DNA of 64,000 nt from contig JAYJMM010000038.1 of the NCBI GenBank assembly GCA_037349105.1, forward strand, positions 124,001-188,000, written 5' to 3'. Position numbers and translations under genes: made by a program. The notes beneath the pieces are model-generated. The model was not told where the DNA came from. It worked only from the letters and a program-made list of their open reading frames with translations, and made no database searches. The DNA comes from Limnomonas spitsbergensis (lineage: Eukaryota > Chlorophyta > Chlorophyceae > Chlamydomonadales). Position 1 is the first letter of the stretch. The number at the start of each line of letters is the position of its first letter. Shown here piece by piece: positions 1 through 10,800 of this stretch.

Positions 1-540
1 TAGGGCAAGGGTTGCCGATCTTCAGGCAAATCATGACGCCCTGCGCTGCCTCTAGCTGCATGTGCATGAGCATATGCATGCGGCCACATGCATGTGACCA
101 TGCACATTTGCATGTGGCCATGTGGCCATGTGCATGTGTACCAGCCTCACCTCCATAGTAGGGCAAGGGTTGCCGATCTTCAGGCAAATCATGACGCCCT
201 GCGCTGCCTCTAGCTGCATGTGCATGAGCATATGCATGCGGCCACATGCATGTGACCATGCACATTTGCATGTGGCCATGTGGCCATGTGGCCATGTGCA
301 TGTGTACCAGCCTCACCTCCATAGTAGGGCAAGGGTTGCCGATCGTCAGGCAAGTCATGACGCCCTGCGCTGACTCTAGCTGCATGTGCATGTACATTTG
401 CATGTGGCAACATACATGTGATCATGTACATGGCCATGTGGCCATGCGGCCATGTGGCCATGTGCATGTGTACCAGCCTCACCTCCATAGTAGGGCAAGG
501 GCTGCCGATCGTCAGACAAATCATGACACCCTGCGCTGAC
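1..540 (-). repeat. Tandem array of a pherophorin exon (63 nt) with its flanking intron
   Basis: A unit of 159-166 bp repeats from about 1 to 540. Each unit carries a stretch coding L-E-(S/A)-A-Q-G-V-M-x-C-L-x-I-G-N-P-C-P-T-M-E. It is preceded by ATGCAG and followed by the donor GGTGAGG. The fourth copy is the authentic 3' end of exon 694-483. The spacer is rich in CATGTG/CATGCA alternating purine-pyrimidine sequence. Confidence 0.9.
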
Positions 541-2110
541 TCTGGCTGCAGAAGGAGGTTGGTGATCTTGTAGACCCACTCCGTGTCTCCGTTGCCGTTG
601 GTGAGCATGGTCTGGTAGGTCGAGGAAACGTACTGCAGAGGCATGCCTGGCGACTGCACGCTGACGCTCTTCAGGGCCCGCAGGCAGCTTTGGTCTGTGG
701 GGTCGCAGAGAGAACGCGAGGTTCAGCATGAGTTTGAAAGAGCATTTGTTGAGCATGGTCTGGTAGGTCGAGGAAACGTACTCCAGGGGCATGCCTGGCG
801 ACTGTACACTGACGCTCTTTATGGCCCGCAGGCAGCTCTGGTCTGCGGGGTCGCCGAGAGCAAGCGAAGTTCAAATTTGGATTTTGAATGAGCATTTGGT
901 GAGTATGGTGTTGTGTCTGTAGAGGTGACAAACACCTGGGGCGTGGAGCCAGCACCTGAATGCTGATGCTCTTTAGGGCCCTCTCTTCAGGCAGTTTTGG
1001 TCGGCGGGACTGCAGCGGGAGCACAATGTGACCCTTAATTTATTTATATCTTATATTTATTTATTTATATGATCGGTATCCTGATACGGGTATGCTGTTC
1101 CCATAGTTGGTTATGCACTCATCATTCATTTCACATCACACATCACTCACTAGGGTAGACCTTGAACTTTGTGAATCCAGAGTAGCAGCAGTTGGTTATG
1201 CACTCATCACTCATGTCACATCACACTATCACTCCTCACTCACTAGGGTAGACCTTGAACTTCGTGAATCCAGAGTAGCAGCAGTTGGTTATGTTTTTGT
1301 CCGGGTACCCGTTGCTGCTGGTGCACTCCTCGAGGGAAGTCACGTCGATTCGAAAGCACATGGTCGCTCCTGGACCATCTGCGGATTCGAACTGTTTGTA
1401 CGACCTGAAGGAAGCGCTGCAGAGGGAGGGAGAGGGGGGGGGGTGAGAGGGGGTGAGAGGGAGGTTAGAGAGAGGGGGGCTGAGAGGGGGGGTGAGAGGG
1501 GGAGGGGTGAGATGGGGGGGGGGTGAGAGAGGGGGGGTCGACGGGTCGTGCGGTGTTTCAGCGCAACGCCGTTCGCGACAGCACATCGGCAGATGTGGTA
1601 CTTACCGATTGTACCATTGCCCTCCGCGTTCCGGACATTAGTGGAATTGGGCCCGAAATAGAATGGACAAGCAATATGATGTATGCAGATGGTATAATAT
1701 TGATGACTGCGAGGGCGCAACGTGTGACACGGGATGTAGCAAACGAATCCACAGACATGCAATGTGCCATGTGTAATCTCACCACTCATGCAAGCGTCCA
1801 TCACTCTTTACCTGTAGCGCGACTCGTAAGGATCCTGTTTGCAGCCCTCGAAAGGGAAGTCGCTTCCGGTCCACCAATTGGCGCTGGCTGCATGCGTAAA
1901 TAATGTTGGCGTCAGCAGACAGCTTCCGGACAGGGTTCCGCTAGGCAAGACACAGCCATGTCAATACGCACGCTAGGTGACGCCCCAGAAGCCATGATTG
2001 CAAGCATACATCATTTCCTCATTTCGAGACGGGTCTGCGGTGTTGACAAAGAGAGGCGCACCTAAAGGCAAGATCACCGCCAACGCGACCACGAGCGCCA
2101 ATGTCTGCAT
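1..2110 (-). CDS. Pherophorin-family extracellular matrix protein, 3' end off the window
   Basis: Exons read on the minus strand: 2110-2062, 1887-1812, 1416-1244, 694-483, then candidate 63-nt exons 379-317, 213-151 and 55-<1. Codon phase matches at every junction. Exon 1 plus the start of exon 2 give a signal peptide (MQTLALVVALAVILPLASA) ending in an AxA-type cleavage site. The mature N-terminus contains FPFEGC, followed by a cysteine-rich pherophorin domain with ATMCFRIDVTS, NITNCCYSGFTKFKV, NQSCLRALKSVSV and GVMICLTIGSPCPT. This order matches the DUF3707/pherophorin domain of volvocine algae. Members are secreted glycoproteins of the cell wall or matrix. No proline-rich spacer is visible before the window edge, so it may lie beyond position 1. 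Exons 3 and 4 and the 63-nt exon all have neighbouring partial copies. The family is clear; the exon count at the 3' side is uncertain. Confidence 0.9.
740..1012 (-). repeat. Two upstream partial copies of pherophorin exon 4
   Basis: A copy starts at 842 after the acceptor CCCCGCAG and codes NQSCLRAIKSVSVQSPGM and onward to about 745 before diverging. A more decayed copy lies at about 1007-945 and has a frame-breaking change after NQNCLK. Both lie upstream (in gene orientation) of the complete exon 694-483 and copy its acceptor and 5' part. Confidence 0.85.
1105..1300 (-). repeat. Direct duplication of the end of pherophorin exon 3 with its donor
   Basis: The segment covering CCTACTCTGGATTCAC, the exon end CCCTA and the donor GTGAGTGA is present twice, at about 1145-1195 and 1243-1295. 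They are separated by a duplicated TCACATCACA-rich spacer. The copy downstream in gene orientation lacks the rest of exon 3. Confidence 0.85.
1418..1535. repeat. Purine-rich GAGGGGGG tract in a pherophorin intron
   Basis: About 115 bp of almost pure G/A on the plus strand (GAGAGGGGGGTGAGAGGG repeats). It lies directly upstream of the exon 3 acceptor, so it doubles as a very long polypyrimidine tract on the coding strand. Confidence 0.8.
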
Positions 2111-3347
2111 TGTGGCGAGGATGTTCAGAGTCAGCGATCCGCGGGATGTTGGCTTACGTCAAACAAAAACACGTCGTTGAGAGTAAATTTGGAAGGCTGA
2201 TGTAGTTTCGAGCAGGACGTCTGAGCTATCAGTTTGGGTACATACTCCCCACCTTCAAAATCCATGCGGGTGGGTTTCATGGCGGGCCTACTCAGTTGTA
2301 CACATTGGGAACATCATGACGTAAAAAGAGGCGTGCGGGTTCGCTAATTTGTACCCCTGTTTGTACATAAATTGGATTTATCACTGTATTCCGTTTGCTG
2401 GTGAGCGCTACGGAGATCTCGGATTAGCTACTTCCATTCCGTCTTTGAGTGACACTATCGCATGCCGTGCATGGCTACAATGCCTGTTCAATGTCTGCAA
2501 TTCAAGTACCGTATTCGACGTGTTAAGAATAACATGCAATTATCATCAGAAACAGCAACCTGTCCGCTGTCTGAGTTGTCTGCACTTCAGAGAGAGACAT
2601 TGCACTTAACTGCCACAATACCGGGGGGGGGCGTGTTGAAGTACGGGCTCACGCGGCCCCCCCCCGGTTAGCCATCTCCTCGCACCAGCATGTACATAAA
2701 TTGTGCCCTGCTCATCAACGACCTTCATTAATAATATTTGGCTTATGCCCGACGCCCCAGAGCTGACGAGACCAAGTTAGGAACGCCCCGTTCCTGCGGA
2801 CAGGGAGGTTTAGTCCTCGTACCACGCACGATCAAGATGGAGAGGACCATGGTGCGAGTTATATGAATGTAGAACTTCAATGATACAATTTGCGGGTAAT
2901 GGAGCACGCACAATGTCGAAATCATGGTTGGTATCAATGGGACTGTACTGGATGAGTGCATGGGATCAGCTGATGGGATCATAGTGGGAAATTGCAACAA
3001 TACCGTCGTTCCCGAGCTTGCATGGGCATACAAACTTTCTAGGTGGTTGATCATAGTGACAACTTAGTGCAAGCATGCTTAAAAACATGTTTTTGAACAT
3101 GTCTACCACTGGTCCCAGAAGGTGATCCCAGCCATGGGACTCAGGACTGTTGATGGGATCAAGATCCTGTGTAGTGGGACTGCGCAGGTTCCCCATGACC
3201 ACCCAGGATCAGCATGGGACTCAGGTAGTTCTGCGGAGTGCTACTCTTTCACACAACCGGTAACAACATCGGTGTCCCACCAAAATTTCCAGGTCTTCAG
3301 CATGGTGGGTTTTCAGAAGACAAAGGCGGTAGCCGTCAGTCAAGAAC
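2111..3347. other. Intergenic, no gene recognised
   Basis: No ORF with recognisable content. It holds the 5' flank of the pherophorin gene (transcribed leftwards). A short inverted motif CCGGGGGGGG / CCCCCCCCGG lies at about 2620-2670. Confidence 0.5.
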
Positions 3348-4716
3348 GTTACACCTCTGGGCCCGCTCAAAGCTCGGCCGCGTGGGCGCCCAACTGTTCA
3401 GAAGGGATTAAAGAAGGAAATATAAGGAAGAGAGGGGGAAGGGAACGAAAGGGGAGGCCGGGAAGGCAACGAAGACCAAGTCCAACACCTGAGTTCCACT
3501 CTATCCCTCAACAAAGCATGTAAAAAAAAGGATAAGTCCAGAAGAGCAAGTGTATCCCACCCCTGCTTGGCCGCGAGGGCGCCTACTGATCAGAAGGGAG
3601 AAGAGAAGAAACCGAAAAGGGGGCAAACAACAACAACACCCCCCCTTCAAAACGGACCTAAAGACGGAGAAGGCCGGAAAGGCCAAAGACACGGGCCTCA
3701 GAAACCCTCAAGACTAACCCTCAATAATGCCTACAGCATAGTCCAAAAAAGCAAGTGCATCCCACCCATGCTCAGCCTGGTACAACTGGCGGAAGTTAGT
3801 GGCAGCGCCCTGGAGGACCTGCCCACCCCTGCTCCCGTAACTGCTCCCTGACACTAGGACACTGGAAGCACACATGTAGCGCATCCTCTACCTGCTCGCT
3901 ATCCCCCCGTGCCCAACACCGCTGGCAGCAGCGTGCCTGTCGCCGCTGACCGTTGCGCCGTCCTCTGGTATTAGCAGTGCTGATCGCGCCAAGCCGCAGT
4001 CGCAAATTGATGCGCACACAAGCACACTCCTTCTGACTAGTGCGGCTCTTGGCTTGCGCCAGCACGGCACCCGCCGTGGACTGGAACCAGGCGCGGTAGG
4101 TCGCTGCAGATCTGTGCTCGGTGGTAGGGTCCCTGGGGTCCCCACCGCTGCTTGCGTCCAGCTGTGCTTGCTCGTAGGCTCCGTCAACGAGTGCCAACAC
4201 CTCTGTGACGGGTAGGCGCTGTAGGGCAGCTAATGCCTCGCACAAGGTGGGGGTGGCTGCCCCCCGCTCCAGCTCCTCTAATGCACCCAGCAGATCAGAG
4301 CACCAGGTGCGGCCGCCAGTGCCCTGGCTGATTGCAAGCTGCATATCTGCTGCCATGGCTTGAGCCATGAGAGGGCTGTATTGCGGTGCCGCCGGTGCCA
4401 CCGCTGCATGGTAGAAGCGGAGGATATGGGCCCACCAGTCTCGCTGTAGTGGCTGGAGCTGCAGCTCTCTCATGACTCCCCAACTGGCAGCTGATGCAGG
4501 TAGCCCCGCAGCCTGGCGTAGGTGCTGAAGCAAGCTGGGATGCATTGTGCTGGAGAGACCATGCCGCGGCCGAAGGTGGCTGGTGGTCCACACCACGTCG
4601 CCGTAGTTGGCCGCAGGCGCTGCGTACACAACTGCCAGCCTGATGCGGGTTGGAAGATGGCGCCTTAGGCCCACCTTGGCTGCCATGCAGCGAACACGGT
4701 GCAGCGCGGCGGCCAA
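3348..4716 (-). mobile_element. Non-LTR retrotransposon (LINE), 3' end with C-terminal ORF
   Basis: An open frame of about 306 codons (4716-3796) reads as the C-terminal region of a LINE polyprotein. It has an RT-distal helical part (RRHLPTRIRLAVVYAAPAAN) and ends in a Cys/His zinc-knuckle-like segment, CCQRCWARGDSEQVEDALHV followed by CFQCPSVREQ. That arrangement is usual at the C-terminus of LINE polyproteins. RT catalytic motifs are absent, so the copy is 5' truncated. The 3' UTR runs down to the end sequence seen at the other copies (CCCAGAGGTGTAACG on the minus strand). Confidence 0.75.
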
Positions 4717-4994
4717 AGGTAGCAGTCAGTGATTATCTTTTTGTGCACCAGGCCACCTTCGGCAGGCCGCTAAATCAATGACGTGACACCTCTGGGCCAT
4801 GCACAAGAAGGCTCGGCGGCATAGGCGCCCAGCTGTTCAGAAACTAATAGAAAGAGGGAGGAGCATGAACAAAGGAAAAGGCCGGAGAGTCAAGGCCGCT
4901 AGTTCAACCCTACTGGTTGGTCAAAGGTGACTAGACCTTGACACACCTACCTAGCTACCAGATGGTAATGGTGCGGATGTGGCTACGTGCCCCA

Positions 4995-5240
4995 AGCTGT
5001 TAAGTTTTTACAGTCCAGCGGGGCATCACATTTGATGCATAAAGTTTGTGCCCGTAAACCGGTACATACACTAAAATGCGCCAGGACAGCGAGCGAAAAC
5101 CAGTGACCCCCCTGGGCAAGCAGCCAAGACAAAAGCACCGGGCAGTGGCGTGGGACTGGACCCCGTAGTGTAGAAGATTAGCCCCAGCCATAACATGACG
5201 TGGGTTCAAAGGAATTCGGTTGAACACCGCCTTGAGAATT
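4995..5240 (+). repeat. Dispersed repeat, inverted partner at 61595-61840
   Basis: Contains TACAGTCCAGCGGGGCATCA, GTGCCCGTAAACCGGTAC, CCAGTGACCCCCCTGGG and CAAAGGAATTCGGTTGAACA. The reverse complement of the same series occurs at 61595-61840. A shorter same-strand copy (TACAGTCCAACAGAGCATCA) is at 62530-62600. No coding capacity; family unknown. Confidence 0.8.
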
Positions 5241-6338
5241 GAGAATGTATACAAGAGTGTTTGAGTGTAAAATTGCGTTGTTTCCGTAACACCCACGCTT
5301 CTCCCATGTGCGATACACCAGATACCTTTTGGAAGCTTCCAGACGGCCCATTAAGGCCAATTCTTGACCTGCCTACGGCCGTTGGCCCAATTAACAGGGC
5401 TTGATTCATCTAGTCATGCCGACTGCACGCCAGGTAGCAGCTTAGGTGCAGCTGAAACATCCTGAACCACACATTTCCTCACATGAGGAACAGTGGTCAA
5501 CAATGAGGCCCTGGACCTGGCTTTTATGAAGGACGTAGTCGCGCTTGTTGAGGCCGTAATGCAGCTGGGCGGCCAAGCCTTTTGAACATGGCCCAGAGTT
5601 GTAACGTTGTCGACCTGACCTTCATTTATTTTCCGGTGTTCTTAGAACCGGTAGAAATTGCTTGTCCCACAGATCTGGTGCTCCAACTAACTGGGAAGTG
5701 CCAGGCGTAAGGGGCCATACAATATTCCTGTCGATGAGGATCTCGAACATGAATTGTACACGTACATGATGCAGGTACTTCCCACCCCATTGAATTGTGC
5801 TCATTGACTCCTGGCGTTTGGGCTCAGTCAATGTACAAGTGTCATGTCCCAACAAATCAACGTTACAGTTGCAATAACGTGGGCTTCAGGCATCCATGCA
5901 TAAACCTTGGCACTGCATAATAAACAAATGTGCACACTGGACATGGCCGTACCAGGAAGGATTCCTTACTAAATAGACAGAAACAACGTCCCGTCCACCA
6001 TATACTGGTACATTTCATCACGTAGTAATACAGTCTCCTCAGCGAAGGTATAAAATCACCAGTCTTCAGTACATGGCAACATTATGGAAATGCCGATTTA
6101 TTTTGTCCCAGCTCTGACGAGATCTTCGCAAGATTAACGACAGCGACAGAGCTATGAGCAATAACACATGGGCGGAAAGCGGTGAAAGCAACATTTTGCG
6201 TGATACAACACGGGAAGTATGAATAAAATAAAGGCATTCCCTGATATGTAGAAATTATAGGGCTTTACTTCAGAACAGCACGGAGAAAGGGAGCCCCTTC
6301 CACTGTGCCGTGACATAGTAGCAAGAGAAGGAGGTACA

Positions 6339-6343
6339 TTACA
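6339..6343 (-). promoter_or_regulatory. Candidate polyadenylation signal TGTAA
   Basis: TGTAA on the minus strand, about 150 nt after the thioredoxin stop codon. UGUAA is the usual polyadenylation signal in chlorophycean algae. A 5-mer is weak evidence on its own. Confidence 0.35.
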
Positions 6344-6489
6344 AATGTGGGCTGGGATCCTGCGAGGCCTTTTCCAACATCAGGATATCCAACCTGGCGC
6401 GCCATGAAGTTGGGGGCTGTGACTGCAGGTCTCTGATCAGCTTGCGCATTACTTGGAAGCACTCACTGGGCTTCCATCATTGGCAGATC

Positions 6490-7412
6490 TCAGGCAAGCA
6501 CCCTCGGATCCTTCTGAGCTGCGATCGCAGCTCGGAAAGCAGCGAGCCGCTCAGGGTTTAGGCTTGCTGACATGGAGGCCACCTCCTGCCCTCCACGGTA
6601 CAGGCGGAACCAGGGCACATGGGTGATGCCAGTTTCATGGAAGAAACTGCGGAAAGCCGGGTTAGAGCCGTTGCATTTCACAAAGACGACGTCGTCGTTA
6701 GCCTCTGCTATCTTTTTCAACTTCTGCGGGGGGAGTGGGCAAGGTTTGTGTTGGAGGACAACTTTCGGAACATTCCAGTGACATCGTCCCATGACTGGTC
6801 GTGACCGGTCGACGACTTCTTGAGAGGCCTCATCATTTCATCATGATCTTCTTTTGGTAGTAACCAACGCCTACGCGTGTTATCAACAACGGCCATCATC
6901 AGGATTGCCTAAGTCAGACAGATGCGTTTGAAGGGTGTGTCTGCTGCCACTCACGGGGTGCAGAGACTTGCAAGCGTAGCAATCTTCAGCGAAGAAGTTG
7001 ACGACGACCAAAAGATCGGTGCTGTCGATGGTGGCTTGCAGACGTTGAGGGGTAGGCAAAAGTGACACTTGGCCTTCATCCTTCCACCATTTCATGCCAG
7101 TCGCAAGCCGCAGCTGCTCCACATCTCGCACTCGAGCCCTGCAAGTTTAAGATCCATGTAAAACCAGTGCAAATGCTTGGGAGGACAGGATGCGGCAACA
7201 TCAACATGCCGTGGTTTGAAAGGCCGGATCTCCGAATGATGTGCGGCATTCACCATTCATGCGCACCTTTCTTCTGATTCTTGACGCCTTCGAAGGGCAT
7301 CAGGATGCAAGGTAAACGTATCTGACACAACTGAGTGACATGGGGCCAAACGCATTGGTTGCCTCAGCGTCCTCAAACCCAGGGGACAACCCAATTGTTG
7401 GCTTGTTTGCAT
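6490..7412 (-). CDS. ACHT-type (atypical Cys) chloroplast thioredoxin-like protein
   Basis: Three exons, 7412-7267, 7138-6955 and 6723-6490, with phases 2 and 0 conserved, give 187 aa. The first about 45 residues are R/S/T/L-rich (MQTSQQLGCPLGLRTLRQPM) and fit a plastid transit peptide. The core follows: MKWW at 64-67, strand LVVVNFFAEDCYACKSLHP with redox motif CYAC at 102-105, and the cis-proline loop HVPWFRLYRGG with Pro147. The KWW lead-in and the ALHP-like stretch after the second Cys are hallmarks of plant ACHT/Trx-like 2 proteins, which oxidise or regulate chloroplast targets such as ADP-glucose pyrophosphorylase and 2-Cys peroxiredoxin pathways. Tyr-Ala between the cysteines differs from the usual Gly-Gly or Gly-Pro. 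The gene is divergent from BBS5. Confidence 0.9.
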
Positions 7413-7830
7413 TCTAATTACTGTAATTGGCTGGAGCTACTGTTACAGATTTTGAGTTGGAGCAAGTCAGACAACCTTCTACAGACAACAGACAATATGT
7501 CAAGGGGTATGCGGCTCGCTAGGAACGTTGCCGTTCTATCGATCAACTCCGGTAATTCAAGTGCAACGCCTGCTTTGTCTTCAACGTCTGATACGAAAAA
7601 TGTGTCGAACACGTACCGTCTGCGTCTGGTCGCGCTCAGGGTTCACGCCTCTGGTTCAAGGCCCGGCATTGAAGTACGGACTTCGATATTCGGTGACGAA
7701 TCCGCTACTGCTAGCCTTCATTTCACCGTTATTTGTAAATCTGATGAACTAATAATAACCAAGATTGGGCCCAGCCCTACCTGTCACCTGCCTTGTGGTG
7801 TTGTGGAAGCATCGAGTAGGCAAAAGAAAA
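7413..7830. promoter_or_regulatory. Shared divergent promoter region, thioredoxin / BBS5
   Basis: The two ATGs face away from each other, 418 bp apart. The interval must hold both 5' UTRs and promoters. No clear TATA box is seen. Short overlapping ORFs here have no recognisable content. Confidence 0.5.
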
Positions 7831-10800
7831 ATGCTGGCCGCATTAGATGAGATGCTTGGTGGTTCAAGGGGTTTCGAACCTGGGCACACCTGGCAAGACC
7901 GAGAAATCAGGTTCGATGTCCCCATGAAGGATTTGAATTGCAGGTCATCAGAGGAAATCATCGAGACCATGGTAACAAGACTTAAACACAAATGTCTCAG
8001 TATGGCCAGGATGACCAGGAACGCCTCTCTGTCTTTCTTGACAGGACCCAGTGGAGGACACAAAAGGAAATAACGGCGATCAGGGCGAGCTCCATGCAAC
8101 AAACTTGCGCCTCATATGGGTTTCCAAAAAGAACAAACGCACGAACATCTCCATCGGATACAACTGCATTCTATCTGTCAATGTGAACGTTGCAAACTCG
8201 AGGATTAAAGGTGGGGACACTGTCTCGTGCTGCCATTTTTCTGCCTATGCACACCTCCAAAACGAGCCTAGCATGCAGTTTTTTTCATGCCCATGCATAT
8301 CCCCTGAACTTACCCATGGCATGCCCTGTCTTTATACCACGTAAGGAATTATCTCTATCCTGCTGATCGGTGCTGATTTTCTATTGATGCCTCTGATGAT
8401 GCCTTTTGCTGCCGGTTCTATATTTAAGCACAGCCATGTTTTTCACAGCACCCCAGATAGCTTATCTTCTCAAATTTCTTGAATCCTAATTTGCCATGAA
8501 TCCGTTGTAACATGCTTCCCATTTATGTCTCAGGGGCTACACAGGCTGTGTACGTCATGACGAAATTCTCCAATCAGGTCAGTGACGCTCAGTCGCTCAC
8601 CTCTTGTCTATGCTGACAGATACAGACGTGCTTCAGAGAGCGATGGACTTATAAAGCATCCTGCCTCACTATTAATAGCACTCGCCTATGCCTGGCTTGT
8701 TAAGTGTATAATGGACCAACTTTGTCAGGCTGATGGACAGCCACCAGGCCACCACTGGGCGGATGAGGGGAACACTTTGACCAGCCAACGATTGGTGGCC
8801 CAAGCAGCAGGGCTTGCTGCACCAGGCCCCACATGCTGTAGGCCATGATGTGCTAGACTTCTAGCTGGAGCACCCTGAAAAAGACAGGGTGCTCACAAGC
8901 AGCCCAGCAGCCTTCACAGAGGAGACTCATTCTCTTGTCATGGTGTTCTGGCCTGCAGCTTTTATTTTGATTGGACTTTGCAGATTATGAGGCCACCCAT
9001 CCCCCTAGAAAATCTGATACGCAACACCGCACTGCTTGCAAAGCTCGTTATCTGACGACGACGGCCTCATGGGTACCCAGGCTGTTTTTTTTGTGTGAGC
9101 GTCTCAGATTTTCAAGGGTAGGGCGGCCAACCTCAAACTTTTGTTAAGTCCCGGCGAAATAAAAGTAACATCAATGCAACTGGCCGTGCTTCACCCCGAT
9201 GTTCACAATACCACCTGTAAAAGCTGCTGGGCGGCCACACCTGGGCTGATGAGTACCAAAGCCTGACCGGCCTTCTTCATCACCAAGCCCTGCTGGCCGT
9301 AGGCCAGGTCTTAGCTTAAGTACCTGGCACCGTATCGACTGTGTTGTTCCATCTCTGCCTTTTGCTCCAGCATACTGAGCGATGGACTTGCCAATGCTTG
9401 TAATGGAGCCATGGACTTGCCAATACATGTTTCTGCTCACGTCACGATGAGCCATGGACTTGCCGGTGCATGTGTGTCCGTTCACCTGTATTTTTCTAGT
9501 GGGTAAGGGACTACTTTTTCTGGGCTGCCCCGCGGCCACCCCTGGGCTGATTCCCACGAAACCTGGACCGGCCTCCGGTCAGTGGACCAAGCCGAAGGGC
9601 TGGCCGCACCAGGGGCTTGTGGCTGGGGTCTGCAGTGTCGCTGAACTGTAGCTGATAGTGGTGTACCTCTCCCTAGAAACAAGGCGTCTATTCACCTCAC
9701 GCCTGCCTGCCTGTCCTCCCAGAAATTTGAGTTCATCTTCACCTCCCTGAGCAAGACGTCGTCGGGCTTATTCCAGACGCTCTTGGGCACTTTCAAGGCA
9801 TATGATAACAGTCGGCTGTACAGAGATCTCAAGCTCAGAGGTGAGTGGGCGTAAATCAGCACTCGAAGCCGGATGCTCAGATCAGACTAGGAAGTGTCAC
9901 GTACGGTTGAAGGCGTCCGATGACAGTCGGCTGTACAGAAATATGCATGGTCCTCGTACGCCGGACCGGCGTACGAGGTCGGCCCAATCTTGCAGCGATT
10001 GACCATGCAGGAGAAAGACCCCCTAAGATGTCGAGCTCAGAGGTGAGTAGGCGTAAATCAGCACACTAGGTCAGGTTCTCAGATCAGACTAGAAAGTGTC
10101 ACAAACGGTTCAAGGCGTACGGTAACAATCGTTTTTACAGAGAACTCAGGCTCAGAGGTGACAAGGCATCATTCAGGGCACATGGTCAGATCAGGTTATT
10201 AAGTGTAATACTGGTATACGGTTCAAGGCGTACGGCAGTAACAGCCGGCTGTACAGAGATCTCAATCTCAAGAGGTGAATAGGTGTTATCTTTCATTCAG
10301 CACACGGTGTCAGATGATTTCCAAATTGGTTGAAGGCGTACGGTAACGGTGGGCTGTATAGACTGCTGGTCCTGCTGGTCCTACTGCAGTTGCTGATGCT
10401 CTTGCTGCTGCTGCTTTTGCTGGCCGTTGTTTTGCTTGGACTGGGCCCAGGGGCTCCGATTCAGTGCTGAGAGCTTCTGCTTCTGCTGATGCTGGTCCTG
10501 CTGTACTCACTGCTTGCTGCTGTGGACTGTTTCCAGGGGCTCTGACTTATGACGGTGAGCTGCTGCTGCTGATGCTCCTGCTGGTCCTCATGTACTCACT
10601 GCTTGCTGCTGTGGACTGTTTCCAGGGGCTCTGATTCAGGACCGAGAGCTTCTACTGCTGATGCTCCTGCTGGTCCTCATGTACTTGCTGCTACTGCTGC
10701 CGTTGCTGCTAATGCTCTGCCAATGCGTTTTGCTTGGACTGTTTCCAGGGGCTCTGACTTATGACGGAGAGCTGCTGCTGCTGCGACTGCTGGTACTGCT

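Larger units (their letters stand above)
4717..6489. other. Intergenic with LINE tail and dispersed repeats
   Basis: 4775-4850 contains another LINE 3'-end motif (GACACCTCTGGGCCATGC). 4995-5240 is a dispersed repeat described separately. The remainder to 6489 includes the 3' flank of the thioredoxin gene. No coding sequence is supported. Confidence 0.5.
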
